Part shown: positions 25,345-34,092 of the stretch, piece by piece
Layout: the number at the start of each line of letters is the position of its first letter
Position numbering within the stretch: position 1 is the first letter of the stretch
Assembly (NCBI GenBank): GCA_027587225.1
Contig: JAPDDQ010000015.1
Span: forward strand, 82,954 to 146,953
Direction: 5' to 3'
DNA length: 64,000 bases
DNA from: Solirubrobacter taibaiensis
GTDB taxonomy: Bacteria; Actinomycetota; Thermoleophilia; Solirubrobacterales; Solirubrobacteraceae
Program-made: the position numbers and the translations under genes
Notes under the pieces: model-generated
The model's input: the letters and a program-made list of their open reading frames with translations, nothing else
Databases searched by the model: none
Told to the model about the DNA's origin: nothing

Positions 25345-26946
25345 CAGCAGGCTCTCGTCGGCGGGACCGTGGCGGACGTGTACACGGGCACCTGGGTGAC
25401 CGCGAACGTCGAGTTCGACGACGGCGTGATCACCTACGTCGGGCCACGCGAGCCCGCGTGCGCGGCGATCGACATCGCCGGGAAGGTGCTGGTGCCGGGG
25501 TACATCGAGCCCCACACGCACCCGTGGTGCCTGTATTCGCCGATGTCGCTGCTCGAGGTCGCCGTGCCGGACGGGACGACGACGCTCGTCTACGACAACC
25601 TGTTCTTCTTCCTGTCACACGGGGTGGACGGGCTGCGGACGATCGTCGACGCGATGCGGGCCGCGCCGGCGCACATCCGCTGGGTGGCGCGGATCAGCCC
25701 GCAGTCGGCGTACCCGGATGAGGCGGAGCGCTTCGCCATCGACGAGATCGCGCCGATGCTGTCGTGGCCTGAGGTGGTGGCGAGCGGCGAGATCACGAAC
25801 TGGATGTCGGTCGCGCGTGGGGAGCCGCGGGTGGCGGCCGGGATCGCGGCCGCGAAGGCGGCGCGGCGGCGCGTGGAGGGCCACAACGCCGGCGCCTCCT
25901 ACAACCGCCTCAACGAGCTGTCGCTGGCCGGGATCTCCGCCGACCACGAGGCGATCACGGCGTCCGAGGCACTGGACCGGTTGCGCCTCGGGATGTGGAC
26001 GATGCTGCGCCAGTCCTCGCTGAGGCCGGATCTCCCGGAGCTGTTGGACGGGCTCCACGACGTGATCGGCAGCGCGCGGCGGCTGATGTTCACCACCGAC
26101 GGCGCCACGCCGTCGTTCTATGCCGAGCGCGGCGTGATCGGCGGCGCCCTGCGGATCGCTTCCGAGCACGGCGTGGAGCCGATGCGCGCGCTGCAGATGG
26201 CGACGATCGACCCGGCGACGTTCCTCGGCCTCGACGAGGTGTTGGGCGGGATCGCGCCGGGGCGCGCGGCGACGTTCAACGTGCTGCCGGAGGTGGGGGA
26301 GTGGCGGCCGGAGACCGTGTACGTGCGCGGCGAGGTGGTCGCGCGGGAGGGACGGCTGGTCGCCGAGTTGCCCGCGGTGCCGTGGCCCGCGGGCCCGGTT
26401 CTGGTGGCGCCGGACGCTGGGCTGTTCACGCTTCTGACCGGGACGCAGCCGGTCGCCCGCTACGAGTCGGCCGTGATCAACCGGCGCGTCGACCGCGAGG
26501 TGGCGCCCGGCGACGTCCACGCCGTGCTCGTGGGCCGCGACGGCTCTTGGGCCGCGAAGGGCGTCGTAGAGCGCTTCCTGGACGTGGAGGGGTTCGCCAC
26601 CACCGCGACGACCTCGCTCGAGCTGCTCGTCCTGGGGCGCGATCCGGCGGCGATGGCCCGCGCGGCGGCACGGGTGGCGGAGATGGGCGGCGGCTTCGCG
26701 TTCGACGGCGGCTGGTCTGCGCCGCTGGAGATCGACGGGCTCATCTCGTCCGGGACGTTCGACACAACAGTTGCGATCGATAGTAGTCTGTCTGACGTGA
26801 TGAGGAGAGCCGGGTATCCGTTCCACGATCCCCTCTACAGCTTGCTGTTCGCGTCGGGCGACTTCCTGCCGGAGTTGCGCGTCACGCCGAGCGGCCTGCT
26901 GGAGGTGAAGTCGCGCACCATCCTCGCTGGTACGGTGCGGCCGTGA
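25342..26946 (+). CDS. Adenine-deaminase-like amidohydrolase
   Basis: 534 residues from ATG 25342. The amidohydrolase core has KVLVPGYIEPHTHPWCLY with the HxH metal ligands, RVEGHNAGASYNRLNELSLAGISADHEA with two more His, and FTTDGATPSF with the catalytic-type Asp. The C-terminal domain (VINRRVDREVAPGDVHAVLVG, GGGFAFDGGW) is that of adenine deaminases. Members deaminate adenine or related compounds. In this aromatic-type gene run the true substrate may be different. It begins the rightward operon and overlaps the ligase gene by four bases. Confidence 0.85.
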   Translation: MQQALVGGTVADVYTGTWVTANVEFDDGVITYVGPREPACAAIDIAGKVLVPGYIEPHTHPWCLYSPMSLLEVAVPDGTTTLVYDNLFFFLSHGVDGLRTIVDAMRAAPAHIRWVARISPQSAYPDEAERFAIDEIAPMLSWPEVVASGEITNWMSVARGEPRVAAGIAAAKAARRRVEGHNAGASYNRLNELSLAGISADHEAITASEALDRLRLGMWTMLRQSSLRPDLPELLDGLHDVIGSARRLMFTTDGATPSFYAERGVIGGALRIASEHGVEPMRALQMATIDPATFLGLDEVLGGIAPGRAATFNVLPEVGEWRPETVYVRGEVVAREGRLVAELPAVPWPAGPVLVAPDAGLFTLLTGTQPVARYESAVINRRVDREVAPGDVHAVLVGRDGSWAAKGVVERFLDVEGFATTATTSLELLVLGRDPAAMARAAARVAEMGGGFAFDGGWSAPLEIDGLISSGTFDTTVAIDSSLSDVMRRAGYPFHDPLYSLLFASGDFLPELRVTPSGLLEVKSRTILAGTVRP

Positions 26947-28406
26947 ACAACTCCGGGACGCTCGTCGACCGGCGGTTGGAGGCCGGTCACGGCGACAAGG
27001 TCGCGATTCGCTGCTCGGGCGAGACGGTGACCTATGCGCAGCTGCACGACCGCATCTGCCAAGCCGGCAACGTTCTCGAAGGCCTGGGCGTGGGCCGCGA
27101 GGACCGTGTGCTGATGGTCCTCGACGACTCGCCGACGTTCGCGGCGCTGTTCCTCGGGGCGATGCGCGCCGGGGCGGTGCCCGCCCCGGTGTCGTTCTTG
27201 GACACCACTGACAACTTCGCTCACTACGCGCGTGACTCCTACGCGAAGGTGATCGTCGCCGAGGACGCGCTGCTCGAGCGGTTGCCGGCGGGTGCGATGG
27301 CCCGCTCACAGTTCGAGTCGAGGATGGCTGATTCACCCGGCGATCGGACACCCGCCGACACGCACCGTGATGACATGGCGTTTTGGCTGTTCAGTGGTGG
27401 ATCCACCGGGTTTCCGAAGGGCGTGGTGCACCTGCACCACGACATCGAGTACACCTGCGAGACGTACGCGAAGGAAATTCTTCGCATACAGGAGGACGAC
27501 GTCACGTTCTCCTCGACGAAGCTCTACCACGCCTACGGGCTGGGCAACAACCTCACCTTTCCGTACTGGGTGGGCGCCACCACGGTGCTTAGACCGGGCC
27601 GACCTGACCCGAAAGGGCTGCTCGAGACGGCGGCCGAGCAACGGCCGACACTGTTCTTCAGCGTGCCCACGTTGTACGGCGCGATGGTGAACCTCCCCGA
27701 CGCGTTCGAGCACGATTTGAGCTCAGTGCGCCTGTGTGTGAGTGCCGCCGAGCCGCTCGCGCCGGAAGTGCTGCGGCGCTGGCAGAACTGCTTCGGGTTG
27801 GACATCGTGGACGGCATCGGCTCCACCGAGCTGCTGCACATCTACTGCTCCAACCGGCCGGGTGACGTGCGCCCGGGCACGAGTGGCAAGCCGGTCCCGG
27901 GGTACGAGCTCGTCCTGCTCGACGAGCTGCGCGCGCCGGTCGCCGAGGGCGAGGTGGGGAACCTGTGGGTGCGCGGCGATTCCGCGCTCTCGCACTACTG
28001 GCACCAGCACGAGAAGACCAAGGCGGCGATCCACGGCGATCTGTTCTTCACCGGCGACCGCTACCGGGTCAACGAGAACGGCGACTACGTCTACGAGGGC
28101 CGCGCCGACGACATGATCAAGATCGGCGGGCTCTGGGCCTCGCCGATCGAGATCGAGAACGTGCTGATGGAGCACCCGCGCGTGCTCGAAGCGGCCGCGG
28201 TGGGGGTAGAGGCCGACTACACGATGCGCGTGAAGGCGTTCGTGATCGCCCGCGGCGATCCCGGCGACGAAGGCCTCGTCGGCGAGCTGCAGGAGTGGTG
28301 CAAGACGCGCCTGCGCCGTTACGAGTATCCGCACTTCATCGAATTCGTCGACGACCTGCCCAAGACCCCGACCGGCAAGATCCAGCGCTACAAGCTCCGA
28401 GCATGA
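26943..28406 (+). CDS. Benzoate-CoA ligase-like acyl-CoA synthetase
   Basis: 487 residues from GTG 26943. The ANL adenylation motifs are in order: WLFSGGSTGFPKGVVHLHHD (P-loop), LYHAYGLGNNLTFPYW (the benzoate-CoA ligase type substrate region), DGIGSTELLHIY, LFFTGDRYRVNENGDYVYEGRADDMIK and the catalytic Lys in PKTPTGKIQRYKLR near the end. Benzoate-CoA ligases make aryl-CoA thioesters from ATP and CoA. Its overlap with the amidohydrolase on one side and with a small gene on the other (28403-28406) shows tight coupling. Confidence 0.9.
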   Translation: MNNSGTLVDRRLEAGHGDKVAIRCSGETVTYAQLHDRICQAGNVLEGLGVGREDRVLMVLDDSPTFAALFLGAMRAGAVPAPVSFLDTTDNFAHYARDSYAKVIVAEDALLERLPAGAMARSQFESRMADSPGDRTPADTHRDDMAFWLFSGGSTGFPKGVVHLHHDIEYTCETYAKEILRIQEDDVTFSSTKLYHAYGLGNNLTFPYWVGATTVLRPGRPDPKGLLETAAEQRPTLFFSVPTLYGAMVNLPDAFEHDLSSVRLCVSAAEPLAPEVLRRWQNCFGLDIVDGIGSTELLHIYCSNRPGDVRPGTSGKPVPGYELVLLDELRAPVAEGEVGNLWVRGDSALSHYWHQHEKTKAAIHGDLFFTGDRYRVNENGDYVYEGRADDMIKIGGLWASPIEIENVLMEHPRVLEAAAVGVEADYTMRVKAFVIARGDPGDEGLVGELQEWCKTRLRRYEYPHFIEFVDDLPKTPTGKIQRYKLRA

Positions 28407-28756
28407 TCTTCACGGCCCCCGAAGTGGAGGACTTCGCCGGCGTCGAGACGGCGCTCATCGACGCGTTCCGGCGCGCGCAGGAAGCCGCGCGGGCCGGCGA
28501 GCCGATCGTGTTCGTCGTGCGCAACGAGCATCTGCTGGGCCAGGACGGCGCGCCGGGGGCGATGCTGGCCAACGCGCTGCTCTCCGGCATGCGGACGCTG
28601 GCGGCCGAGAAGCACGCGGCGAACGCGATCGCGACCGGCGAGGACGCGTCGCCGGAGGATCTCCAACATTGGATCGCGCTGCTGTCCGAAGGCCGCGGCG
28701 TGGCCGGCGAGCTGATCCACGTGGGCGCCAAGCACGTGGGCAAGGTGCAGTCGTGA
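28403..28756 (+). CDS. Small protein resembling the C-terminal half of a short-chain dehydrogenase
   Basis: 117 residues from ATG 28403, overlapping both neighbours by four bases. IVFVVRNEHLLGQDGAPGAMLANALLSGMRTLAAEKHAANAI and the end GELIHVGAKHVGKV follow the pattern of the second half of an SDR fold (core helix, then substrate loop, then final strand). The GxxxGxG cofactor motif and the YxxxK active site are missing. It sits directly before a complete SDR gene. It may be a non-catalytic partner of that enzyme or a leftover of duplication. No named family recognised. Confidence 0.65.
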   Translation: MIFTAPEVEDFAGVETALIDAFRRAQEAARAGEPIVFVVRNEHLLGQDGAPGAMLANALLSGMRTLAAEKHAANAIATGEDASPEDLQHWIALLSEGRGVAGELIHVGAKHVGKVQS

Positions 28757-29403
28757 GGGCGGTCGTCACCGGCGCGGCGCGCGGGATCGGCAAAGCGGTC
28801 GCGGACCGGCTCGACGGCGACGGGTACGACGTGCTGCGCGTGGACCTCGCGGACGGGTTCATCGCCGATGTGACCTCTGCCGAGGACCGAGCACGGGTCG
28901 TCGAGGCCGCGGGCCCGGTCGACGTGCTCGTCAACAACGCGGGCATCACGCGTGACGCGCGGATCGTCAAGATGACCGAGGAGCAGTTCCTTGCCGTCAT
29001 CCGGGTCAACCTCGGCGCGGCCTACGAGCTCACGCGCGCGCTCACGCTCAATGACGGCGCGTCGGTCGTGTCGCTCGCCTCGCGCGCCTACCTCGGGAAC
29101 TTCGGCCAGTTCAACTACAGCGCCTCCAAGGGCGGGCTCGTCGGCATGACGCGCGCGCTGGCGCTCGAACTGGCCCCGCGCGGCGTGCGCGTGAACGCCA
29201 TCGCGCCGAGCCTCACCGCCTCCGAGATGACGCGCGCGATGCCGGAGAACGTGCTGGACAAGATGATCGCGAGCATCCCGCTCGGCCGCCAGGCCGAGCC
29301 CGAGGAGATCGCGGAGACGATCGCCGCGCTGGCCTCACCGGCCACCGCGTACGTGACCGGGCAGGTGCTGGTGGCCTGCGGCGGCCGGAGCCTGGCTCCC
29401 TAA
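28753..29403 (+). CDS. Short-chain dehydrogenase/reductase (FabG-like)
   Basis: 216 residues from GTG 28753. Cofactor motif VVTGAARGIGKAVADRL, NNAG in DVLVNNAGITRD, catalytic Tyr/Lys in FNYSASKGGLVGMTRAL and a C-terminal VTGQVLVACGG. It should be a beta-ketoacyl reductase or alcohol dehydrogenase acting on a CoA ester in the pathway of this cluster. The stop TAA at 29401 lies inside palindromic element copy 3. Confidence 0.9.
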   Translation: MRAVVTGAARGIGKAVADRLDGDGYDVLRVDLADGFIADVTSAEDRARVVEAAGPVDVLVNNAGITRDARIVKMTEEQFLAVIRVNLGAAYELTRALTLNDGASVVSLASRAYLGNFGQFNYSASKGGLVGMTRALALELAPRGVRVNAIAPSLTASEMTRAMPENVLDKMIASIPLGRQAEPEEIAETIAALASPATAYVTGQVLVACGGRSLAP

Positions 29404-29421
29404 AGGGGCCAGGCCCCTTTA
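29401..29421. repeat. Palindromic element copy 3 (CTAAAGGGGCC type)
   Basis: TAAAGGGGCC (29401-29410), one A, then GGCCCCTTTA (29412-29421). It has the same core as the copy at 1473-1511 but with different flanks. It supplies the stop codon of the SDR gene and separates it from the aldehyde dehydrogenase gene (start 29435). Confidence 0.85.
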
Positions 29422-29434
29422 AGAAAGGAACCTG

Positions 29435-30880
29435 ATGACTGGAATGCTGATCGCAGGCGAGCGCACCGAGGGTGCGGCGGGGGAGGGGATCGACGTCGTC
29501 GATCCCGCCACCGAGGAGCGGATCGAGTCCGTCCCCCGCGGTACCGCCGCGGACGTGGACGCGGCCGTGGAGGCCGCCGACAAGGCCTTCGGCGAGTGGC
29601 AGAAGACCGACGCCGAGGACCGCGCGAAGCTGCTGCGCGCCGCGATCGCGCTGATCGAGCGCGACCGCAAGGACCTGACGATGTCGCTCGTGCACGAGCA
29701 GGGCAAGCCGGTGACCGAGGCGGCGGGTGAGATCCACCACCTCGTCCACGGCCTGAACTTCTACGCCGACCTGGCGACGAAGGTGCGTGGCTCCTATCAG
29801 CCGCTGCCGTCGGCGCTGAGCAAGGCGTACGGCATGGTCATCCGGCGCCCGATGGGCGTTGTGGCGGCGATCGTGCCCAACAACTTCCCGCTCACGCTGC
29901 TGGGCACGAAGCTCGCGCCGGCGCTGATGGCGGGGAACACGATCGTGGTCAAGCCGGCCGCGACGACGCCGCTGACGACGCTGAAGATCGCCGACCTGTT
30001 CCAGGAGGCGGGATTCCCGCCCGGCGTGGTGAACGTCATCACGGGCAAGGGCTCGGAGGTGGGCGACGCGCTCGTCACCCACGACAAGGTCCGGCGCGTG
30101 GCCTTCACCGGCTCCACCGCCGTCGGCCGCCACATCATGGGCCTGGCCGCGCCGAAGCTGAAGCGGATGACGATGGAGCTGGGCGGCTCTGACCCGGTGA
30201 TCGTTATGCCCGACGCGAACGTCAAGGCCGCCGCGCGCGGCATCGCCATCGGCCGCTTTTGGAACTGCGGGCAGATGTGCCTCGGCGGCAAGCGCATCTA
30301 CGTCTTCGACGAGGTCTACGACGAGCTGCTCGAGCAGCTCACGCGCACCGTCGGCAAGTACGAGCCGGGCCTCGGCTGGGAGAAGGCGGAGAAGCCGGCC
30401 ATCCGCGTCGGCCCGCTGCACACGTCCGACGGCCGCGACGAGCTCATGGAGCAGTTGCAGGACGCGCTGGACGGTGGCGGCGAACTCGTCCTCGGTGGTG
30501 ACAAGCCTGACGGCGCCGGCTATTTCATGAACCCGACGATCGTCACCAATCCGGCTCTCGACTCACGTGTGGCGCGGGAGGAGACGTTCGGGCCGGTGCT
30601 GCCGATCTGGCGGGTGGGTGACCTGGACGAGGCGATCGGCCTCGCCAATGACAGTGAGTACGGGCTCGGGGCTTCGGTGTGGACCAACGACGTGCGGGTG
30701 ATTCACCGTGTGGCCAACGAGGTGGACGCCGGCATGAAGTGGGTGAACCAGTTCCACTACGGCTATGACGAGTTGCCGTTCGGTGGCGTCAAGCAGTCCG
30801 GGTACGGCAAGGAACACGGCGTCGAGGGGCTCGACTACTACCTCGAGGACATCTCGGTCGTGGTGGGAGGGCTCGAGTAA
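29435..30880 (+). CDS. NAD(P)-dependent aldehyde dehydrogenase
   Basis: 481 residues, ATG 29435 after AAAGGAACC. The ALDH signatures are present: AIVPNNFPLTLLGTKLAPAL, FTGSTAVGRHIM, the catalytic-base Glu in MELGGSDPVIVMP (about 249) and the catalytic Cys in FWNCGQMCLGGKRIY (about 283). The substrate-side motif GMKWVNQFHYGYDELPFGGVKQSGYGKE is replaced in parts compared with betaine or succinate-semialdehyde enzymes, so the substrate cannot be assigned. It would oxidise an aldehyde to an acid within the catabolic run. It overlaps the next gene by one base. Confidence 0.93.
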   Translation: MTGMLIAGERTEGAAGEGIDVVDPATEERIESVPRGTAADVDAAVEAADKAFGEWQKTDAEDRAKLLRAAIALIERDRKDLTMSLVHEQGKPVTEAAGEIHHLVHGLNFYADLATKVRGSYQPLPSALSKAYGMVIRRPMGVVAAIVPNNFPLTLLGTKLAPALMAGNTIVVKPAATTPLTTLKIADLFQEAGFPPGVVNVITGKGSEVGDALVTHDKVRRVAFTGSTAVGRHIMGLAAPKLKRMTMELGGSDPVIVMPDANVKAAARGIAIGRFWNCGQMCLGGKRIYVFDEVYDELLEQLTRTVGKYEPGLGWEKAEKPAIRVGPLHTSDGRDELMEQLQDALDGGGELVLGGDKPDGAGYFMNPTIVTNPALDSRVAREETFGPVLPIWRVGDLDEAIGLANDSEYGLGASVWTNDVRVIHRVANEVDAGMKWVNQFHYGYDELPFGGVKQSGYGKEHGVEGLDYYLEDISVVVGGLE

Positions 30881-31650
30881 TGGCCGTGTCGTACGAAGCC
30901 GACGGGGCCGTCGGGTACATCACACTGGACAAGCCACCCGCGAACTCCTACGACAAGGCGTTCATGGAGGAGTTCAAGGTCGCGGTGGATTCCGCGGCGG
31001 CGGATTCCACCAAGGCGATCATCGTCCGGTCCGCTTCGAAGAAATTCTTTTCCGCCGGCGCGGACATCAAGGCGTTCGCGGCCAACAGCACCGCCGACAA
31101 CATGGCGATGATCGAGCTCGGGCACGAGGTGCTCGCTTCGATCGCGCGCGTCCCGAAGGTGTTCATCGCGCAGGTGGAAGGTCACGCGCTCGGTGGCGGG
31201 CTCGAGATCTCACTCGCGTGCGACCTGCGCTTCGGCGCCCGCGGCACCTACAAATTGGGCTTGCCGGAGGTGACGCTGGGGCTGCTGCCAGGCAACGGCG
31301 GCACGCAGCGACTGCCGCGGATCATCGGCGTGCCCAAGGCCTTGGACCTGATGGTGACGGGCCGGCCGGTCTCACCGGGGGAGGCGCACGGACTGGGCAT
31401 CCTCAACCGCCTGTTCCCGGCGGCGGAGACGGCGGACAAGACCCGCGCCTACGCCGAGGCCCTCGCGGGCGGCGCCACCGCGGCGATCGGCGAGATCAAG
31501 CTCACCACCTACGCCGGGATCGAAAAGCCCATCAGCGAGGCGCTGGCGCGCGAGCGTGACGGCATCCGACGTCTGTTCGACACCGAGGACGCCGCCGAGG
31601 GCTTCACCGCATTCAAGGAAAAGCGCAAGCCGGAGTTCAAAGGTGCCTGA
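30880..31650 (+). CDS. Enoyl-CoA hydratase/isomerase
   Basis: 256 residues from ATG 30880. Crotonase-fold marks are FFSAGADIKAFAANS (oxyanion-hole Ala/Gly region), VEGHALGGGLEISLACDLRF and the catalytic-type Glu in GLPEVTLGLLPGNGGTQRLPRIIG. These would hydrate or isomerise an enoyl-CoA made downstream of the CoA ligase. Its start overlaps the ALDH stop and its end overlaps the reductase gene by eight bases, showing one operon. Confidence 0.92.
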   Translation: MAVSYEADGAVGYITLDKPPANSYDKAFMEEFKVAVDSAAADSTKAIIVRSASKKFFSAGADIKAFAANSTADNMAMIELGHEVLASIARVPKVFIAQVEGHALGGGLEISLACDLRFGARGTYKLGLPEVTLGLLPGNGGTQRLPRIIGVPKALDLMVTGRPVSPGEAHGLGILNRLFPAAETADKTRAYAEALAGGATAAIGEIKLTTYAGIEKPISEALARERDGIRRLFDTEDAAEGFTAFKEKRKPEFKGA

Positions 31651-32842
31651 GCGCGAGATCGAGTTCCTCATCATCGGCGGCGGCGACGCCGGGTTCTCCG
31701 CCGCGCGCACGCTGCGCGAGGAAGGCGCCGACGGTTCGGTGTTGGTCGTCTCACGCGATCCCGACCCGCCGTACGACCGCACCGCGGTGTCCAAGGGCTA
31801 CCTCGGCGGTGAGAAGTCCAAGGCCGAGGTGCTGCTCGGCGGCGAGGACTGGTTCAAGGAGAACAACGTCGAGTTGCTCGTGCGCACCAGTGCGATGAAA
31901 CTCGACACCGAAGCGCACACGGTGACGCTGTCCAACAAAGACGTCATCCGCTACGGCAAGCTGCTGCTCGCCACCGGGTCCAACGTGCGCCGGCTGCGCG
32001 TGGACGGCGGTGACCTGGAAGGCATTCACTACCTGCGCGCGCTGGGCAACGCGGATCACATCCGCGATGACGCGAAGGACAATGTGGTGCTGATCGGCGG
32101 CTCGTACATCGCCACCGAGGTCGCCGCGACGCTCACCTCCATGGGACGCAAGTGCAGCCTGGTGATGCTCGAGGACGTGACGCTCGAGCGCACCTTCGGC
32201 AAGACCGCGGGCGGGTTCTTCCAGAAGGCACTGACCGATCACGGCGTCGAGATCCACGCCGGCGAAGAGCTGGAGCGCTTCGAGGGTGAAGGCCGCGTCT
32301 CCGCCGTGGTCACCAAGTCCGGCAAGACGATCCCCGCGGACGCCGTGGTGGTGGGTGTCGGGGTGACGCCCGACGTGTCACTGGCCAAGAAGGCCGGACT
32401 CGACATCGGTGAGAAGGGCGGAGTGCTCACCGACGCCAAGCTGGCCACAAGCGCCGTCGACGTGTTCGCCGCCGGTGACATCGCCGAGTACGACTCCGTC
32501 GTGCACCAGAAGCGGCTGCGGATCGAGCACTGGGACGTCGCCGAGAACCAGGGCAAGACCGCCGCGCGTTCGATGATGGGCTCCGACGAGCCCCATGACG
32601 TCGTCCCCTACTTCTTCTCCGACCTCAGTGACTGGACGTGGATGGAGTACGTCGGTCCGGCGTACGACTGGACCGAGGAGATCGTCCGCGGTTCGGTCGA
32701 GGAGGGCAAGTTCACCGTCTGGTACCTCGACGGCGACCGCCTCGCCGGCGCGCTGGCGGTGGATCGCAGCGACGACCTCGAGCGGGCGCGTGAGCTCCTG
32801 AAGTCCCGCGAAGCCGTGGATCGAAAGGAGCTGGCTGGGTAA
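31643..32842 (+). CDS. FAD-dependent ferredoxin/rubredoxin-type reductase
   Basis: 399 residues from GTG 31643. FAD motif FLIIGGGDAGFSAARTL, NAD(P) motif VVLIGGSYIATEVAATL, ATG-type LLATGSN, and the second FAD motif VDVFAAGDIAEYDS. The C-terminal ~80 residues match the reductase-C domain of ferredoxin reductases that serve oxygenases. The usual Gly pattern of the second Rossmann motif is altered (GGSYIA instead of GxGxxG). A suitable ferredoxin or oxygenase is not encoded nearby. Confidence 0.88.
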   Translation: MPEREIEFLIIGGGDAGFSAARTLREEGADGSVLVVSRDPDPPYDRTAVSKGYLGGEKSKAEVLLGGEDWFKENNVELLVRTSAMKLDTEAHTVTLSNKDVIRYGKLLLATGSNVRRLRVDGGDLEGIHYLRALGNADHIRDDAKDNVVLIGGSYIATEVAATLTSMGRKCSLVMLEDVTLERTFGKTAGGFFQKALTDHGVEIHAGEELERFEGEGRVSAVVTKSGKTIPADAVVVGVGVTPDVSLAKKAGLDIGEKGGVLTDAKLATSAVDVFAAGDIAEYDSVVHQKRLRIEHWDVAENQGKTAARSMMGSDEPHDVVPYFFSDLSDWTWMEYVGPAYDWTEEIVRGSVEEGKFTVWYLDGDRLAGALAVDRSDDLERARELLKSREAVDRKELAG

Positions 32843-32852
32843 ACCCCCACCC

Positions 32853-33272
32853 GTGGAGAACACGATCGTCGAGCTCACCCGCGGCAACCCTGGGTCGGTC
32901 AAGACCGTGTTGGCGTCAGTGATCTTGGCGCTGGCCGTCTACCAGTTGCTGCTGGCGGCGATCGGGTATCGCAAGCTGCCGGTCGGGAAGCCGGGGCCCG
33001 CCTTTTTCACCCACCGTGCGTCCGGTGACATGCTCGCCGTGCTGATCGTGGTCGTCGCGCTGATGTGCCTCGCCGTGTTCGGCTTCGAAGGTGACTATGC
33101 GCTGCACATCGGCGCCGCGAACGGGTCACTGGTTGTGCTCGGGGTGAAGATCGCCGTGGTGCGCTCGGGCAAGGGTGGGCAGCTGTTGCCCTACCTCGGC
33201 ACGCTCTTGTTCCTGCTGCTGGCGGTCACCTGGTTCACCGTCGCGCCGGACTTCCTGGCGGGAGAGGACTGA
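32853..33272 (+). CDS. Four-helix membrane protein (DUF6529-like)
   Basis: 139 residues from GTG 32853. Four hydrophobic segments at about 18-36, 60-80, 88-105 and 112-132. His residues sit at HRASGD (helix 2 entrance) and ALHIGAANG (helix 3), with K...VR and LPYLG afterwards, a pattern I associate with DUF6529 proteins and cytochrome b561-like folds. Haem binding is therefore possible but not shown. It follows the reductase by 10 bases and may be its membrane partner. Confidence 0.6.
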   Translation: MENTIVELTRGNPGSVKTVLASVILALAVYQLLLAAIGYRKLPVGKPGPAFFTHRASGDMLAVLIVVVALMCLAVFGFEGDYALHIGAANGSLVVLGVKIAVVRSGKGGQLLPYLGTLLFLLLAVTWFTVAPDFLAGED

Positions 33273-33274
33273 CC

Positions 33275-33469
33275 ATGCAACTGCTGGGCTCGATCATCGC
33301 CGCGATCGCGATCATCGCCGTCACGATCGCGGTCGTCACCTCACAGCTCGGACCCTTCAAAGAAGACACGGAACGTCAGGAACAGATCCAGGAGCAACAG
33401 GAAGAGCAGCGCGAGGACGCCGAGGATCGCCGTGACGACGATGGTGACCGCTCTGGCTCTGGCGGGTGA
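33275..33469 (+). CDS. Small membrane-anchored protein with charged C-terminus
   Basis: 64 residues, ATG 33275, two bases after the previous stop. One hydrophobic segment (about 3-24) and then a Gln/Glu/Asp/Arg-rich tail likely to form a coiled coil, ending in GSGSGG-like residues. Hypothetical; likely the end of the operon. Its last 38 bases overlap the RTX-like fragment in another frame. Confidence 0.6.
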   Translation: MQLLGSIIAAIAIIAVTIAVVTSQLGPFKEDTERQEQIQEQQEEQREDAEDRRDDDGDRSGSGG

Positions 33470-33995
33470 CACCTCCGCGGGGACGGTGGAGGTCGACGCC
33501 GACTGCAGCGTCCGGTACTACTGCTCGTGGTGGGTCACCTACACCGCGGCACCTGGTGAGCGCAACGGCCTCTCCGTCACGCATGCGGACGGCTACGTGG
33601 ACCTACACCACGCGGGAGCGACGATCGCCGGCTGTACGCCCGTCGACCCGCAGACCGCCCGCTTCACGACCTCACCCGGCGAGTCCGTGTGGGTGACCGT
33701 CGCGCTCGGCGACGGCGACGACCTCGCGCGCGCCTCGGGAGCGATCGACGGCAGCACGGGCGGCGATGTGATCACCGGCAGCGGTCGGCTCGACGGCGGC
33801 CCGGGGCGCGACCACCTCAGCTCCGCCGCGGGCGCGGAGTTCATCGACGGCGACTCCGAGCCTGACCGGTTCGACGGCAGCGCGGAGTACGACGACATGA
33901 TCAGCTTCGCCCGTGCTCGCGGCGTCCGTTTCGACCTGCGCGAGCAGCGCACCGCCGACGCGGACCGCGACTGGCGCCGCCGTCGCAGCCTCTCG
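33432..33995 (+). pseudogene. 5' fragment of an RTX-like secreted protein, cut off at the accessory segment
   Basis: From ATG 33432 or 33441 the frame encodes a short N-terminal hydrophobic run (MVTALALAGDTSAGT), a domain with two Cys (DADCSVRYYCSWWVTY, ATIAGCTPVD) and RTX-like repeats (GGDVITGSGRLDGGPGRDHL, GDSEPDRFDGSAEYDDM). After SFARARGVRFDLREQRT the reading turns into non-protein-like Arg/Pro/Ser sequence and runs to 34493 inside the next gene. I take the true homology to end near 33990, the left edge of the foreign segment. The rest of the gene is not found at the right edge. Confidence 0.6.
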
Positions 33996-34092
33996 GCGAA
34001 AGTGTCAGGATTCGCCGAGTGCACGGTCGCTGCGGTCGCGTTTCGCGAGTTCTTTCTGATGCCTCGGGCACTGCCGCCGCGTCAGGAAAGCA

